From the NCBI GenBank assembly GCA_964581605.1, contig CAZOPF010000031.1, positions 1-54,003 on the forward strand: a stretch of DNA of 54,003 bases, written 5' to 3'. Origin of the DNA: CAADGU01 sp964581605. GTDB taxonomy: Bacteria; Chloroflexota; Anaerolineae; Promineifilales; Promineifilaceae. The translations under genes were made by a program, and so were the position numbers. The notes below the pieces were generated by a model. That model was not told the origin of the DNA. It saw only the letters and a program-made list of their open reading frames with translations, and made no database searches. This document shows, piece after piece, positions 8,119 through 17,446 of this stretch; within the stretch, counting starts at the first letter, position 1, and every line of letters starts with the position of its first letter.

Positions 8119-9780
8119 TCAGGCGATGGGATCAACAGGCAGCATGGGAATTTGAACGCCGCGCTCTTTGGCGGCCCGGATGGCCTCCGGGTAGCCCGCA
8201 TCAACATGGCGGGCCACTCCCATGCCAGGGTCAACGGTGAGGACTCGTTTTAAGCGCACGGCCGCTTCCGGCGTACCGTCGGCGACAATAACCTGGCCGG
8301 CGTGCAGGCTGTAACCAATGCCCACGCCGCCGCCATGATGAAAGCTGACCCAGGTAGCGCCGGCGGCCGTGTTAATGAGAGCGTTCAAGATGGGCCAATC
8401 ACCAATAGCGTCAGAGCCATCACGCATCGCCTCTGTTTCCCGGTTGGGGCTGGCAACGGAACCGGCATCCAGATGATCTCGGCCAATGACGATGGGTGCT
8501 TTGACGGCGCCACTGGCCACCAGATCGTTAAAAAGCAGTCCGGCCTTGTCCCGTTCGCCATAGCCCAACCAGCAAATGCGGGCCGGCAGCCCTTGAAAGT
8601 GAACTTTCTCCTGGGCCATGGTGATCCAGCGCCGCAGGGCTTCGTTTTCAGGAAACAGGTTTAGAATGGCGCGGTCTGTTACATAAATATCTTCGGGGTC
8701 GCCGCTGAGGGCAACCCAACGGAATGGCCCTTTGCCTTCACAGAATAACGGCCGTATATAAGCTGGCACAAAACCAGGATAGCTAAAAGCCTCGGTGACA
8801 CCTTCATCCAGGGCGCGTTGCCGCAAATTGTTGCCATAGTCAAAGACAATGGCCCCCCGTTTTTGGAACTCTACCATAGCGGCACATTGGGCGGCCATTG
8901 AGTGGGCAGACAGGCGGGCAAATTCGGCGGGGTGGCTCTGGCGCAGGGCACGGCCGTCGGCAAAGGAAAGCGTGTGCGGAAAATAGGCCAGATAATCATG
9001 TGCCGATGTCTGGTCAGTGACCATATCTGGTATCTGCCCTTCAGCCAGCAAACGCGGGAAAATTTCGGCCGCATTGCCAATAAGGCCAATCGAACGAGGC
9101 GTACCTGTGTGAACGTAATGTTCCACCCGTTGGAGGGCATCAGCATAATCTTCGGCCACTTCATCAATATAGCGGTGTTCCAGGCGGCGGTGTGCCCGCC
9201 ATTCATCCACTTCCACCACCAACCCCACCCCGCCATTCATGGCAATGGCTAATGGTTGTGCGCCACCCATCTCGCCCAATCCGGCCGTGAGCACCCATTT
9301 GCCTTGCAGCGAGGGCCAACCAGCCTGGCGTGCCGCTTCCGCAAACGTTTCATACGTCCCCTGCAAAATTCCCTGCGTGCCAATGTAAATCCAGCTTCCG
9401 GCCGTCATTTGCCCATACATCAGCAACCCGGCCGCTTCCCATTTGTCAAAATTTTCTTGGGTAGCCCAGTGGGGCACCATGTTAGAATTGGCAATGAGCA
9501 CACGGGGGGCGTCGGGGTGGGTGCGGAAAACGGCGACTGGTTTACCGCTTTGCACCAGGAGGGTTTCATCATTTTCCAGCTTTTGTAAGGTTGCCAGGAT
9601 GGCGTCAAATGCTTCCCAATTACGTGCGGCCCGGCCTCGGCCGCCATACACAATGAGATTTTGGGGATCACCGGCAACATCGGGGTCTAAATTGTTTTGT
9701 AACATGCGGAAGGCGGCTTCTTGCAGCCAGCCCTTGCAGTGCAGCCTGGTGCCTCTGGGGGCACGAATGATGCGGTTCAT
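8119..9780 (-). CDS. hutU: Urocanate hydratase
   Basis: This 553-residue protein matches urocanase along its whole length, which is usual for the family. Visible signatures include GDPQNLIVYGGRGRAARNW, MTAGSWIYIGTQGI, the NAD-binding LTAGLGEMGGAQ segment, and the conserved IRPLFCEGKGPFRW block that holds the active-site cysteine. It converts urocanate to imidazolone propionate in histidine breakdown, using NAD as a tightly bound electrophile. The start at 9780 is preferred because GGAGAAG lies five bases upstream. None of the other histidine-utilisation genes (hutH, hutI, hutG) is in this window, so it stands alone here, between its own promoter and the LysM gene. Confidence 0.97.
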   Translation of the reverse strand: MNRIIRAPRGTRLHCKGWLQEAAFRMLQNNLDPDVAGDPQNLIVYGGRGRAARNWEAFDAILATLQKLENDETLLVQSGKPVAVFRTHPDAPRVLIANSNMVPHWATQENFDKWEAAGLLMYGQMTAGSWIYIGTQGILQGTYETFAEAARQAGWPSLQGKWVLTAGLGEMGGAQPLAIAMNGGVGLVVEVDEWRAHRRLEHRYIDEVAEDYADALQRVEHYVHTGTPRSIGLIGNAAEIFPRLLAEGQIPDMVTDQTSAHDYLAYFPHTLSFADGRALRQSHPAEFARLSAHSMAAQCAAMVEFQKRGAIVFDYGNNLRQRALDEGVTEAFSYPGFVPAYIRPLFCEGKGPFRWVALSGDPEDIYVTDRAILNLFPENEALRRWITMAQEKVHFQGLPARICWLGYGERDKAGLLFNDLVASGAVKAPIVIGRDHLDAGSVASPNRETEAMRDGSDAIGDWPILNALINTAAGATWVSFHHGGGVGIGYSLHAGQVIVADGTPEAAVRLKRVLTVDPGMGVARHVDAGYPEAIRAAKERGVQIPMLPVDPIA

Positions 9781-9839
9781 GTGAACTTCTCCATTTTTAA
9801 GCCAAAATGATAGTGAGTGTGGATAGGATGATGGCAAGG

Positions 9840-9867
9840 ATTATATGCTTCTAGGCCAGGAGCTCAA
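9840..9867 (-). promoter_or_regulatory. Likely promoter of hutU
   Basis: A perfect TATAAT (9845-9840, minus strand) has TTGAGC 16 bases further upstream (9867-9862). The expected transcription start is about 50 bases before the hutU ATG. Confidence 0.5.
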
Positions 9868-9893
9868 AGTCTGTGTCTCTAATCAACTGCTTA

Positions 9894-9902
9894 TGTTATA
9901 AT
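9894..9902 (+). promoter_or_regulatory. Possible extended -10 promoter of the sensor kinase gene
   Basis: TGTTATAAT is a perfect -10 box with the TGn extension. No good -35 box is visible. If used, it leaves a leader of about 150 bases before the ATG at 10058. Confidence 0.35.
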
Positions 9903-10057
9903 CCCACCCGAAGAGGGTTTGAGCAGGTTTCATGATTGTTACGAACTTTGGACTGAAATGTATTGTCAATTTTGCCGGTTCTGCCACCAGGAAGTAGATG
10001 GAGTTTGCTGAGAGGGGGTGGGAAGTATCTGTTGTGCCATCTCCAAAAGATTGATTT

Positions 10058-12502
10058 ATGAGCGGCGAAACAATTCTCATCATTGACGATAGCAGGGAAA
10101 TTGTAAAACATCTGACCGAGTATATGCTGCCAACATTTGGTTACCAGACGCTCTATGCGTATGACGGGCAGACGGGGTTGCAGCTTATCCGGGATAAAAA
10201 GCCAGACCTGGTGATGCTGGATTTGCATTTGCCGGAAATGACGGGGACGGATGTTTTGCAACAAATGGCGAAGGAGTCATTGAGTACGCCGGTTGTTTTG
10301 ATGACGGGATATGGTTCAGAGCAGAGTGCGATTGATGCGTTTCGTCTGGGGGCCAAAGATTACATCATCAAGCCGTTTACGGTAGATGAAATTGTGGACA
10401 CGATCGATCGGGCGTTGGTAGAACCCCGGCTCTTGCATGACAAGGAAGAGCTGGCAGAGCAACTGCGCCGGGCCAAGGTGGAATTGAGCCGGCAGGCGCA
10501 TGAGATGGAAACTTTGTCGAACATTGGTAAGGCGATAGCTTCTTTGCTCAGTGTAGACCAGGTTTTAGAGCGGGTATTGGAAGCGGCGACGCAGTTGACG
10601 GGCGCGGAAGAAAGCACCATCTGGAAGTTGGAGGAGGACGGCCGTTACCTTCTGGCTTATGGCAAGAAAAATGGGGATGCGCAGCAAAAACCACAAGACA
10701 AAATTTTGATAGCTGATTCCCAAATTGGGCAGGTGTTACAAACGGGGCGGCCATGGCGTCAGTCCCGATCATCCGGGCAAGGCATTAAATTGCAGGAAGG
10801 CGTTTTTGCGCGTGCCGTTTTGTTTGTGCCGCTCAAATTGCGTGGCCTGACGCTTGGTGTGTTAGGTGTAAGTAACAAAGTTGCCTTCCGTGCTTTTAGT
10901 AAACAAGATGAATTTCTGCTTTCCTTTTTAGCTGATTATGCGGCCATTGCCCTGGAGAATGCCCGTGTATTTCAGGCGGCCGACCAGGCATTGGCCGGCC
11001 GTTTGGTGGAACTGAATGTACTGGGGGAGATTACTCGTACCATCACTTCTACGCTGGAATTGGATGAGGTGGTGCGCCTGACCATTAACCAGGTGCATGA
11101 TAGCTGGCGGATTGAGGCTTCCTCTTTATGGTGGCTTGATGAGTCTGGCAAATTGCTCAAAGTGCTGGCGAATGTAGGCACCCCGTCGGAGATATTAAGC
11201 GATGTGCGGCTGCCGGTGGATGAAGGGATTGCGGGGGCGGTGGCCCGGACGGGTAAATGGATTTATTCCAATGATGTAGCCACCCATCCTTTGCATTTTC
11301 GTAAGGCGGATGAGCTGACCGGTTTTGTTACCCGGTCTCTGTTGTGTGTGCCGCTGGTTTTTCGGCGGCAGGTGGTGGGGGTGATGGAGCTTCTCAATAA
11401 ATTGGATGGGGATTTTGATGATCAGGATGTGGAACGAGCGCTTTCGATTGCTTCGGCCGTCGCCATTGCGGTTTCTAATGCGTTGCTTTTTCAGGAGGCA
11501 GAAGCACGTAAGCAGCATTTGGAAGCGACATTGGAGCATAATAACAGCCCTATTTTGATAACGGATGTCAGGGGGCGAGTTCTTTTATTGAATCAGGAAG
11601 CACGCAAACGGTTAAACCTGGCGGCCGAAGCCATTGGCAACCCGGTGGCTCAGGTGATTCACCCCCCAGAGGTGGTGGCTCTGCTGACGGAGCCGATTGT
11701 GGAAACGGCCGAAGACCTGGTTTTGCCTGATGGCTCGGTGTGGTTGCCCAGAGTAGCGCCTATTCCCGGACACGGCCGTATCCTCATCCTGCAAAACATC
11801 ACCCACCTGCGTGAGCTAGACAAAGCCAAAGACCATTTTGTGGCTACGGTATCCCATGATATGCGCGCCCCCTTAACCCAACTCCGCGAGCTGGTGCGCA
11901 GTCTGGATAAAGCTGGCCCTTTGAATGAGAAACAGAGCCAGACGGCCGCCCAGATATTACAGGCTACCGAAAAAATGATGGGCCTGGTAGATGGACTTCT
12001 AGAATTAGCCAAAGTAAATACTGGCCTTGAATACGAATCACGGCCGTGTGATTTGCTGGAACTGGTCACAGAAGTTGTAGATGATTTTCAGGTGCAGGCA
12101 TTAGCCCGACGTGTGGCGCTCCTGCTCACCGCCGAACCGGGTATCTGCATTGTCAACGGCAATCCCACTCAGCTACGCCGGGCTATCAGCAACCTGCTAG
12201 ATAATGCGATCAAATTCTCCCCGGAAAATGATACAGTCGAAATTATGGTGGTCGGAGATGACAGCCATGTCCTGGTTAAAGTGTGTGATAAAGGGGAAGG
12301 TATCGCTGAAAGCGATAAACCCTATATTTTTGAGACATTTTACCGGGGCAAAGATGTAGCCGGATATGAAGGCTCTGGCCTGGGATTGGCGCTTGTGTAT
12401 TCCATTGCTCAAGCGCATGGCGGCAAAATTTGGGTGGAGAGCGAAAATGGCGGCGGCAGCACCTTTGTTTTAGATTTACCTGTCGAAGGTTCACCGGGTT
12501 AG
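10058..12502 (+). CDS. Hybrid signalling protein: receiver, two GAF, PAS, histidine kinase
   Basis: The 814-residue protein has an unusual order with the receiver domain first. Residues 4-118 are a response-regulator receiver with the acidic pair D10/D11, phospho-acceptor D55 and K105. A short coiled segment leads to two GAF-like domains (about 150-300 and 320-465), then a PAS-like segment (about 480-575). The HisKA box is SHDMRAPLTQ with H600. The ATPase domain shows the N box NLLDNAIKFSP, G1 DKGEGI and G2 GSGLGLALV. There are no membrane segments, so it is cytoplasmic and its GAF domains may bind a small molecule. Since the receiver precedes the kinase, it probably takes phosphate from another kinase and adjusts its own output. 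No partner regulator lies beside it. No strong ribosome site precedes the ATG. Confidence 0.93.
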   Translation: MSGETILIIDDSREIVKHLTEYMLPTFGYQTLYAYDGQTGLQLIRDKKPDLVMLDLHLPEMTGTDVLQQMAKESLSTPVVLMTGYGSEQSAIDAFRLGAKDYIIKPFTVDEIVDTIDRALVEPRLLHDKEELAEQLRRAKVELSRQAHEMETLSNIGKAIASLLSVDQVLERVLEAATQLTGAEESTIWKLEEDGRYLLAYGKKNGDAQQKPQDKILIADSQIGQVLQTGRPWRQSRSSGQGIKLQEGVFARAVLFVPLKLRGLTLGVLGVSNKVAFRAFSKQDEFLLSFLADYAAIALENARVFQAADQALAGRLVELNVLGEITRTITSTLELDEVVRLTINQVHDSWRIEASSLWWLDESGKLLKVLANVGTPSEILSDVRLPVDEGIAGAVARTGKWIYSNDVATHPLHFRKADELTGFVTRSLLCVPLVFRRQVVGVMELLNKLDGDFDDQDVERALSIASAVAIAVSNALLFQEAEARKQHLEATLEHNNSPILITDVRGRVLLLNQEARKRLNLAAEAIGNPVAQVIHPPEVVALLTEPIVETAEDLVLPDGSVWLPRVAPIPGHGRILILQNITHLRELDKAKDHFVATVSHDMRAPLTQLRELVRSLDKAGPLNEKQSQTAAQILQATEKMMGLVDGLLELAKVNTGLEYESRPCDLLELVTEVVDDFQVQALARRVALLLTAEPGICIVNGNPTQLRRAISNLLDNAIKFSPENDTVEIMVVGDDSHVLVKVCDKGEGIAESDKPYIFETFYRGKDVAGYEGSGLGLALVYSIAQAHGGKIWVESENGGGSTFVLDLPVEGSPG

Positions 12503-12590
12503 CCGCCCAAAAGTACCAGTCAATCATGCGATTGAAGATCATCCAGCCTGCAATCGCCAATTTCTAAGGTAGTGTTGGGACTCATCAACT

Positions 12591-14123
12591 ATGCTGGCAA
12601 AAGTGATAAGCTGCGCTATTGTTGGTTTGGAAGCTGAACTGGTGCAAGTGGAGGTAGACCTCTTGCGTGGCGGCCCTATATTTAACCTGGTGGGTTTGCC
12701 GGATGCGGCCGTGCGTGAAAGCCGTGATCGCGTTCATAGTGCCATCAAAAACAGCGGGCTGGAATTTCCTGGCAATAAACGCATTACAGTTAATCTGGCC
12801 CCGGCCGATCTGCGCAAAGAAGGCCCCGCGTATGATTTGCCTATCGCCATTGGCATTTTGGCCGCTTCCCAACAAATCTGGCCGGACCAATTAGAAGGCG
12901 CTCTTTTTCTGGGGGAACTTTCCCTGGACGGTTCCACACGCCACACCAAAGGCATTCTGCCCATGACGGCATTGGCACGAAAAGAGGGGTACGGCCGTGT
13001 CTATGTTCCTATTGCCGATGCTGAAGAAGCCGCCCTGTTGACCGATGTCGAAGTGATTCCAGTGCAAAATCTGCAAGAACTGGTAGGCCACCTGACTGGC
13101 CTGCACCCTATCTCGCCCCATTCCGTCAATCTACAAGAAGTCTTCGGCCGGGATCCCTTTTATGCGGCCGATTTTGCCGACATCATGGGGCAAGAGCATG
13201 TCAAAAGGGCCATGGAGATTGCTGCGGCCGGCAGCCATAACTGCCTGATGACCGGCCCCCCTGGCGCGGGCAAGACCCTTATTTCCAAATCATTGCCGGG
13301 CATCTTGCCACGCATGTCTGTGGACGAATCGTTAGAAGTGACCAAAATTTACAGCGTAGCTGGTCTGTTGCCCGCGGATACACCCCTGATTCGGGAACGG
13401 CCGTTTCGCGCTCCCCATCACACCATCAGCTATGCCGGGCTGGTTGGCGGCGGCGCCTGGCCCCGCCCCGGCGAAATATCCCTGGCCCATCGCGGCGTTC
13501 TCTTCCTGGATGAGTTGCCCGAATTTGGCGAAAGGCTCATTGAAGTGCTGCGCCAGCCCCTTGAGGGGCTGCCTCGTGAAGTCTCTATCTCCCGCGCCTC
13601 TGGCACCGTCACCTACCCCGCTAATTTTATGCTCATCGCTGCCCAAAACCCCTGCCCTTGTGGTTATTTTGGCGACCCCACCCACGCCTGCACCTGCTCC
13701 AACGCCATGATCGCCCGTTATCAAAAACGCATCTCCGGCCCACTCATGGATCGTATTGACTTGCATGTAGATGTGCCTCGCGTCCCTTTTGACAAGTTAA
13801 CCAGTCTCAAACGTGGTGAGCCATCGGCCGTTATTCGGGAGCGAGTCGAAGGTGCCCGGCAACTACAGAGCCAACGGCTGCAACCATATAGCTTGCACAG
13901 CAATGCCGATATGGGGCCAAGTGAAGTGCGCGAAATTTGCCAGCTTGATGAAGCAGGAAAACGTTTAATGAAAAGCGCCATGTCGCAAATGAGCCTCAGC
14001 GCACGGGCATATCATCGAGTATTGAAAGTAGCCCGCACCATTGCTGATCTGAGCCAAAAGAGCCAGATTGAACCCACACATTTGGCTGAAGCTTTGCAAT
14101 ATCGGCCACGTCACGCGGAATAA
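12591..14123 (+). CDS. comM: YifB/ComM family Mg-chelatase-like AAA+ ATPase
   Basis: This 510-residue protein has the full YifB layout: an N-terminal ChlI-like fold (GLPDAAVRESRDRV, NLAPADLRKEGPAYDLPIA), a Walker A motif GPPGAGKT near residues 221-228, a Walker B segment VLFLDELPEF, a conserved cysteine cluster (NPCPCGYFGD with further Cys), and the C-terminal Mg-chelatase helical domain (SARAYHRVLKVARTIADL). ComM-type proteins are hexameric helicases that extend branch migration during natural transformation in some bacteria. Their presence alone does not prove competence, and no other competence gene is seen here. The gene ends in a strong two-way terminator that overlaps its TAA. Confidence 0.95.
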   Translation: MLAKVISCAIVGLEAELVQVEVDLLRGGPIFNLVGLPDAAVRESRDRVHSAIKNSGLEFPGNKRITVNLAPADLRKEGPAYDLPIAIGILAASQQIWPDQLEGALFLGELSLDGSTRHTKGILPMTALARKEGYGRVYVPIADAEEAALLTDVEVIPVQNLQELVGHLTGLHPISPHSVNLQEVFGRDPFYAADFADIMGQEHVKRAMEIAAAGSHNCLMTGPPGAGKTLISKSLPGILPRMSVDESLEVTKIYSVAGLLPADTPLIRERPFRAPHHTISYAGLVGGGAWPRPGEISLAHRGVLFLDELPEFGERLIEVLRQPLEGLPREVSISRASGTVTYPANFMLIAAQNPCPCGYFGDPTHACTCSNAMIARYQKRISGPLMDRIDLHVDVPRVPFDKLTSLKRGEPSAVIRERVEGARQLQSQRLQPYSLHSNADMGPSEVREICQLDEAGKRLMKSAMSQMSLSARAYHRVLKVARTIADLSQKSQIEPTHLAEALQYRPRHAE

Positions 14124-14156
14124 AAAACGGCGCGATTTTCCGTCGCGCCGTTTTTT
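14122..14156. terminator. Bidirectional terminator
   Basis: A perfect 14-base stem (AAAAAACGGCGCGA with its complement, 14122-14135 and 14143-14156) has a 7-base loop and A/T tails. It serves the convergent comM and YozE-like genes and begins inside the comM stop codon. Confidence 0.92.
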
Positions 14157-14176
14157 GTTTTGGGGTAAGGGAGAGT

Positions 14177-14407
14177 TCAGGCAATCGCTCCCACATGGTC
14201 TTGATACTCGCGCCAGGCTTTATTAAACGCTTCTATTACATCATCAGTTGCCCTTTGGTCAACCAGCCAGGTGGCCCATAACATGTGACCACTGATTTTC
14301 TTGCGGTTTGGCTGTGGTTCAGCTAACTGGCCTACCGTAAAGGCAAAATCCCCTACGATGTCTTCCCGTTCTTTTTGGCATATAAGCCACTGGTAAAATG
14401 ATGTCAT
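14177..14407 (-). CDS. YozE-like SAM-fold small protein
   Basis: The 76-residue protein begins TSFYQWLICQKEREDIVGDFA, which matches the start of the YozE_SAM_like family (SFYxWL followed by charged residues and DxxGDxA). The family is a small helical SAM-like fold of unknown function, common in Firmicutes and present elsewhere. ATG 14407 is preferred over GTG 14413 because AAAAGG then lies six bases upstream. It stands alone and is convergent with comM. Confidence 0.75.
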   Translation of the reverse strand: MTSFYQWLICQKEREDIVGDFAFTVGQLAEPQPNRKKISGHMLWATWLVDQRATDDVIEAFNKAWREYQDHVGAIA

Positions 14408-14794
14408 GTTCACCCTTTTCCTTGTCGTTTAATGTGCCTGTTAATCCTTTAACTGAGCAAAGCTATTTGTTAATATACTTTGCCCTGGATGGTTACATAA
14501 TATCATCAAGATAAGGGTAATCAATCAAGAAGTTGTGAAAGTTGGGGGAAGATACATAGTACATTATGACTACTAACGGCCGATAGACAACAGCAAACGG
14601 CCGTGATGGGAGCAAGATACAGCCGTTGTTTGCATTCACCTATGGAGAATTAGTACAATTCCTCTTGCGAAGCCGGCGGCCGTGTTATATGGTAATGCTC
14701 GTGCTCAGGGGATAGCCGGCGTGAAGAAAATAAAACATCCGGAAACCAGGGGCTTAGAGATCCCTGTTTCTCCAGACGAAGTGACATAGTAGTT
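14408..14794. other. Intergenic region between divergent genes
   Basis: These 387 bases separate the divergent YozE-like and TPR genes. They are AT-rich in the first half and hold one ACGGCCGT octamer plus further GGCCG cores in the second half. A weak TTGCAT-18-TACAAT pair near 14630 could serve the TPR gene, but I would not call it. I see no credible gene, RNA or repeat array here. Confidence 0.5.
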
Positions 14795-15901
14795 ATGGCA
14801 AAAGATCGCACCAAATACCAAAAAGCAATGAGAACAGGCCTGGCATATAACAATGCCCAACGCTGGCAAGAAGCGTTTGGCGCATTTCGTGTGGCTATCG
14901 CTGAATTCCCCAATGAGCCTGCCCCCTACGCAGGTTTAGGCGAAGCCTGTCTGGGACTTAAACAGTTAGACCGTGCCCTGGAATGTTTCAAACTGGCTGC
15001 CCGTTATTCTCAAGGTGACATTACCTATCTGAAAAAAGTGGCCGATATTCAAGAACGGCAGGGTCAACTGAGCGAAGCCGGCCGCACCTACATGGCAATT
15101 GGCGAAATTTTGCTCAAACAGCGCAAACTGGATGAGGCCATTGGCAACTGGCAGCGTGCTATTCGCCTGGACCCCAATTTGCTGGGGGCACATCGCCGTC
15201 TGGCGATGGTCTTTCAGCGGCAAAACAAAGTGCGGGATGCTGTTCGCGAATACCTGGCTATTGCCCGTATTCTGCAAATGCAGGGCGAATCAAAAAAGGC
15301 TATGCAGATGGCCCAGGCTGCTCTGCGGCTTGACCCTGGTAATGATGATGTGTTGAAAGCATTGGAACTCATTCAGCATGGAGAGGCCGCTTTCCGCGAA
15401 GAGGAAGAGGAAGAAAAAGCCACGGCCGCAACTCAAATTTCTGAGGAAGAACAAGCAGAGGCAGACAGTCTCACGGAAACTGTACGCCAGATGGCTGCTA
15501 TTTTTGAAGCCGAACGCAGCAAACATGTCCAGCCGGAATTAAAAATAGATGATCCTATCATCTTTGCCAAACGAACGGCACAAGAGCAACTGGCCGAAGA
15601 AATTTTCCGCGATGAAGATGACACCGACGCCTCTGCCGAAAATGGTTTGAGTAAATTGGAACGAGACGCCGCGCTGGGGCAAGGTATGGATTTTGAGGCG
15701 AGGGGGCAGGTGGCTGACGCCATTACTTCTTACAAAAAAGCGATTGATGGGGGGTTGCGGTTGCCGGCCGCTTATTTTGCTATCGGGTTGTTATATCTGG
15801 AAAGCCAGCAAAAGGAACATGCCCGCAAAATGTTTGATCTGGCATCCCAGGAGCCTGTGTTTGCTGAAGCGGGACGTGTGGCACTCTCCCGGCTACCGTA
15901 A
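14795..15901 (+). CDS. Tetratricopeptide repeat protein
   Basis: The 368-residue protein has at least five TPR units in residues 8-190 (for example AYNNAQRWQEAFGAFRVAI, LGEACLGLKQLDRALECFK and LDEAIGNWQRAIRLDPN), a Glu-rich linker at about 200-225 with five consecutive glutamates, a charged region, and a further TPR pair at the C-terminus (GRVADAITSYKKAI-like and AIGLLYLESQQ). It has no signal peptide or membrane segment, so it is probably a cytoplasmic scaffold. No partner is evident; the next gene is on the opposite strand with only 22 bases between the stops and no terminator visible. The ribosome site before ATG 14795 is weak. Confidence 0.85.
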   Translation: MAKDRTKYQKAMRTGLAYNNAQRWQEAFGAFRVAIAEFPNEPAPYAGLGEACLGLKQLDRALECFKLAARYSQGDITYLKKVADIQERQGQLSEAGRTYMAIGEILLKQRKLDEAIGNWQRAIRLDPNLLGAHRRLAMVFQRQNKVRDAVREYLAIARILQMQGESKKAMQMAQAALRLDPGNDDVLKALELIQHGEAAFREEEEEEKATAATQISEEEQAEADSLTETVRQMAAIFEAERSKHVQPELKIDDPIIFAKRTAQEQLAEEIFRDEDDTDASAENGLSKLERDAALGQGMDFEARGQVADAITSYKKAIDGGLRLPAAYFAIGLLYLESQQKEHARKMFDLASQEPVFAEAGRVALSRLP

Positions 15902-15923
15902 GCGTTTCTACCCTGGCGAAAGA

Positions 15924-16304
15924 TTATTCCACAAAAATTTCGACGCGCTCCCCACCTTCTTCATCGGTCACGTCCAGCACTTTGCCCTGCTGGCCGTTGC
16001 GCACCGCTTCCATCAGTTCATCAAAATTAACCCCTTCCATTTCTGGAGCAAAACGGGCGCCCATTTTCAGGCCGACATTCACTAACCCAAACGGGATATT
16101 CACATTTACTTTGTTACGGCCGCTGTTCAGGTCGGTGACGCGCACGCGGAACCAACGGGGATTGCTGGCGCCCTTGAGTGGCTCGACTGAGGCAGGAGTT
16201 TTCTCTCGGCTGAGCGCCCGCAGCAGTTCCGCCCCTTCGGCGGCGCTGATTTTGCCATCTTCAATCATTTTTAGAATTTGTAAGCGTTCTTCTGCGGATG
16301 CCAT
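15924..16304 (-). CDS. Small protein with N-terminal SHOCT-like hairpin (paralogue A)
   Basis: This 126-residue protein starts at ATG 16304 with GAGAGGAG four bases upstream. Residues 3-28 (ILKMIEDGKISAAEGAELL) are a SHOCT-like helical hairpin of the type found in YvlB/LiaX-related and DUF2089 proteins. The C-terminal 75 residues are a conserved domain: VRVTDLNSGRNKVNVNIP, G.KMGARFAPE, and a DEEGGERVEIFVE ending. The same layout is seen in the 138-residue protein at 18730-19146, so the two are paralogues. It is the last gene of the seven-gene minus-strand operon beginning at 20985, and starts 23 bases after the GNAT gene. There is no signal or membrane segment. The function is unknown. Confidence 0.85.
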   Translation of the reverse strand: MASAEERLQILKMIEDGKISAAEGAELLRALSREKTPASVEPLKGASNPRWFRVRVTDLNSGRNKVNVNIPFGLVNVGLKMGARFAPEMEGVNFDELMEAVRNGQQGKVLDVTDEEGGERVEIFVE

Positions 16305-16327
16305 GTCGCTCCTCTCTTCAACAGTTG

Positions 16328-17347
16328 CTAAAGTGTTAATCGCATGTGGGTGAGTGTGCGCCGGGGCGAAAAGTTGGCCTCGCGCAACAACTCGCTCATC
16401 GTAGTGTCCTCGTCTGGATGATCCAGACGAATGTTGCGGTGGGGCAAATCTTGTAAACGGTAAACCAATTGGGTCATTAACGGCCGTTCCACTTGCCCCC
16501 GCCACAGGGGATGAATACGCGCCAGCACCTGGTGCGGTTGGCCCCATTCACTAAAAATATGCACCAGGCCAACCAATTCATTTTGTGCTGTGGCCGCCAC
16601 CAAACAGTCGGCGCGACGGCCGTTCACAAAATCGGCCATCTGCCCCCACCACGATGTTTTGTAAAAGTCAGGCGGCGGCAGTTCCGGCCAGTTCAAATCG
16701 GCGGGCAGGCTGGCCCTGTCCAGCGCATATGCCTGCTCCCATTCTTGCCGCCGCAGACCACGAATGTGCCATGCTGGCGGCTGGGGCGCCACTCGTTCCA
16801 GGCTGCTGAGAGGTTTGGGGGTGGGCTGAATGGGGCGTAGCCGGGAAACGGCCGTCTGCCAGTTTGTCATGCTGCCCAACGCTTCATACCCTATGGATTG
16901 GTAAAGTGTGATGGCGGAACTGTTGTTCCTCTCCACCTGCAACAGGATTTCTCGGCCGTTACGCTGCTGCACCATCGCCGTTACCTGTTGCATGAGTCCC
17001 CGGGCAATGCCCCGTCGCCGAAAATCCGGGTGGACGGCCACATTAACGACCTGGTACCGCCCCTCGGTTTTAGTGGTGAGAAGGGTGACATTGCCGACGA
17101 TACGGCCGTTCGTCTCCCACACAAACCCCAATGCCAGTTTGCTGGAAGCCGGATTGAGCCGCCACAGAAACGCTGGCCCCTGGCTGGCGCGTGTCGAATC
17201 GGTCAACATGCGCTGCCCTTCGGCATCCAGCGTTCCGCCAAAAACCAGTTCCAACAGCTTCATCACCTGGGGAATATCCCGGTTCAGGTTTATCTGGCGG
17301 GGGCCATCGTGATTCGATTGGTCATGTAAGGGCGCGGTAACGATCAT
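16328..17347 (-). CDS. Tandem GNAT-family acetyltransferase
   Basis: The 339-residue protein carries one clear GNAT domain (about residues 20-155) with the acetyl-CoA loop VAVHPDFRRRGIARGLM and the following ERNNSSAITLYQSIGYE. A second, more diverged GNAT-like half (about 185-339) lacks a clear Q/RxxGxG/A loop. Tandem GNAT proteins often keep one catalytic and one structural half. ATG 17347 was taken over TTG 17359. The acceptor cannot be told from sequence. The gene sits inside the SHOCT/DUF4097 operon, 99 bases after the preceding gene, and those bases contain a heptamer hairpin that could affect expression of this gene and the last one. Confidence 0.85.
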   Translation of the reverse strand: MIVTAPLHDQSNHDGPRQINLNRDIPQVMKLLELVFGGTLDAEGQRMLTDSTRASQGPAFLWRLNPASSKLALGFVWETNGRIVGNVTLLTTKTEGRYQVVNVAVHPDFRRRGIARGLMQQVTAMVQQRNGREILLQVERNNSSAITLYQSIGYEALGSMTNWQTAVSRLRPIQPTPKPLSSLERVAPQPPAWHIRGLRRQEWEQAYALDRASLPADLNWPELPPPDFYKTSWWGQMADFVNGRRADCLVAATAQNELVGLVHIFSEWGQPHQVLARIHPLWRGQVERPLMTQLVYRLQDLPHRNIRLDHPDEDTTMSELLREANFSPRRTLTHMRLTL

Positions 17348-17390
17348 CTTGACGATCAATTCTATCGCATCCGCGCCAGTTCGGGAATTA

Positions 17391-17446
17391 TCCCGTGATG
17401 TGTGATTCGTGACTTAGAGCCGCCGGTTCACGGATTACGCATCACG
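17391..17446. repeat. Heptamer array, inverted halves (CGTGATG type)
   Basis: Arms at 17395-17412 and 17428-17445 are 18 bases each, made of 7-base CGTGATG-like units, with a 15-base loop. Every position pairs on the plus strand if G.U pairs are allowed (three of them). The array ends directly against the stop codon (17447-17449) of the DUF4097 gene. Confidence 0.85.

Noticed and set aside
8119..9780. A histidine-utilisation operon
   Set aside because: Only hutU is found; neighbours are unrelated, on different transcripts, and no other hut gene appears in the window.
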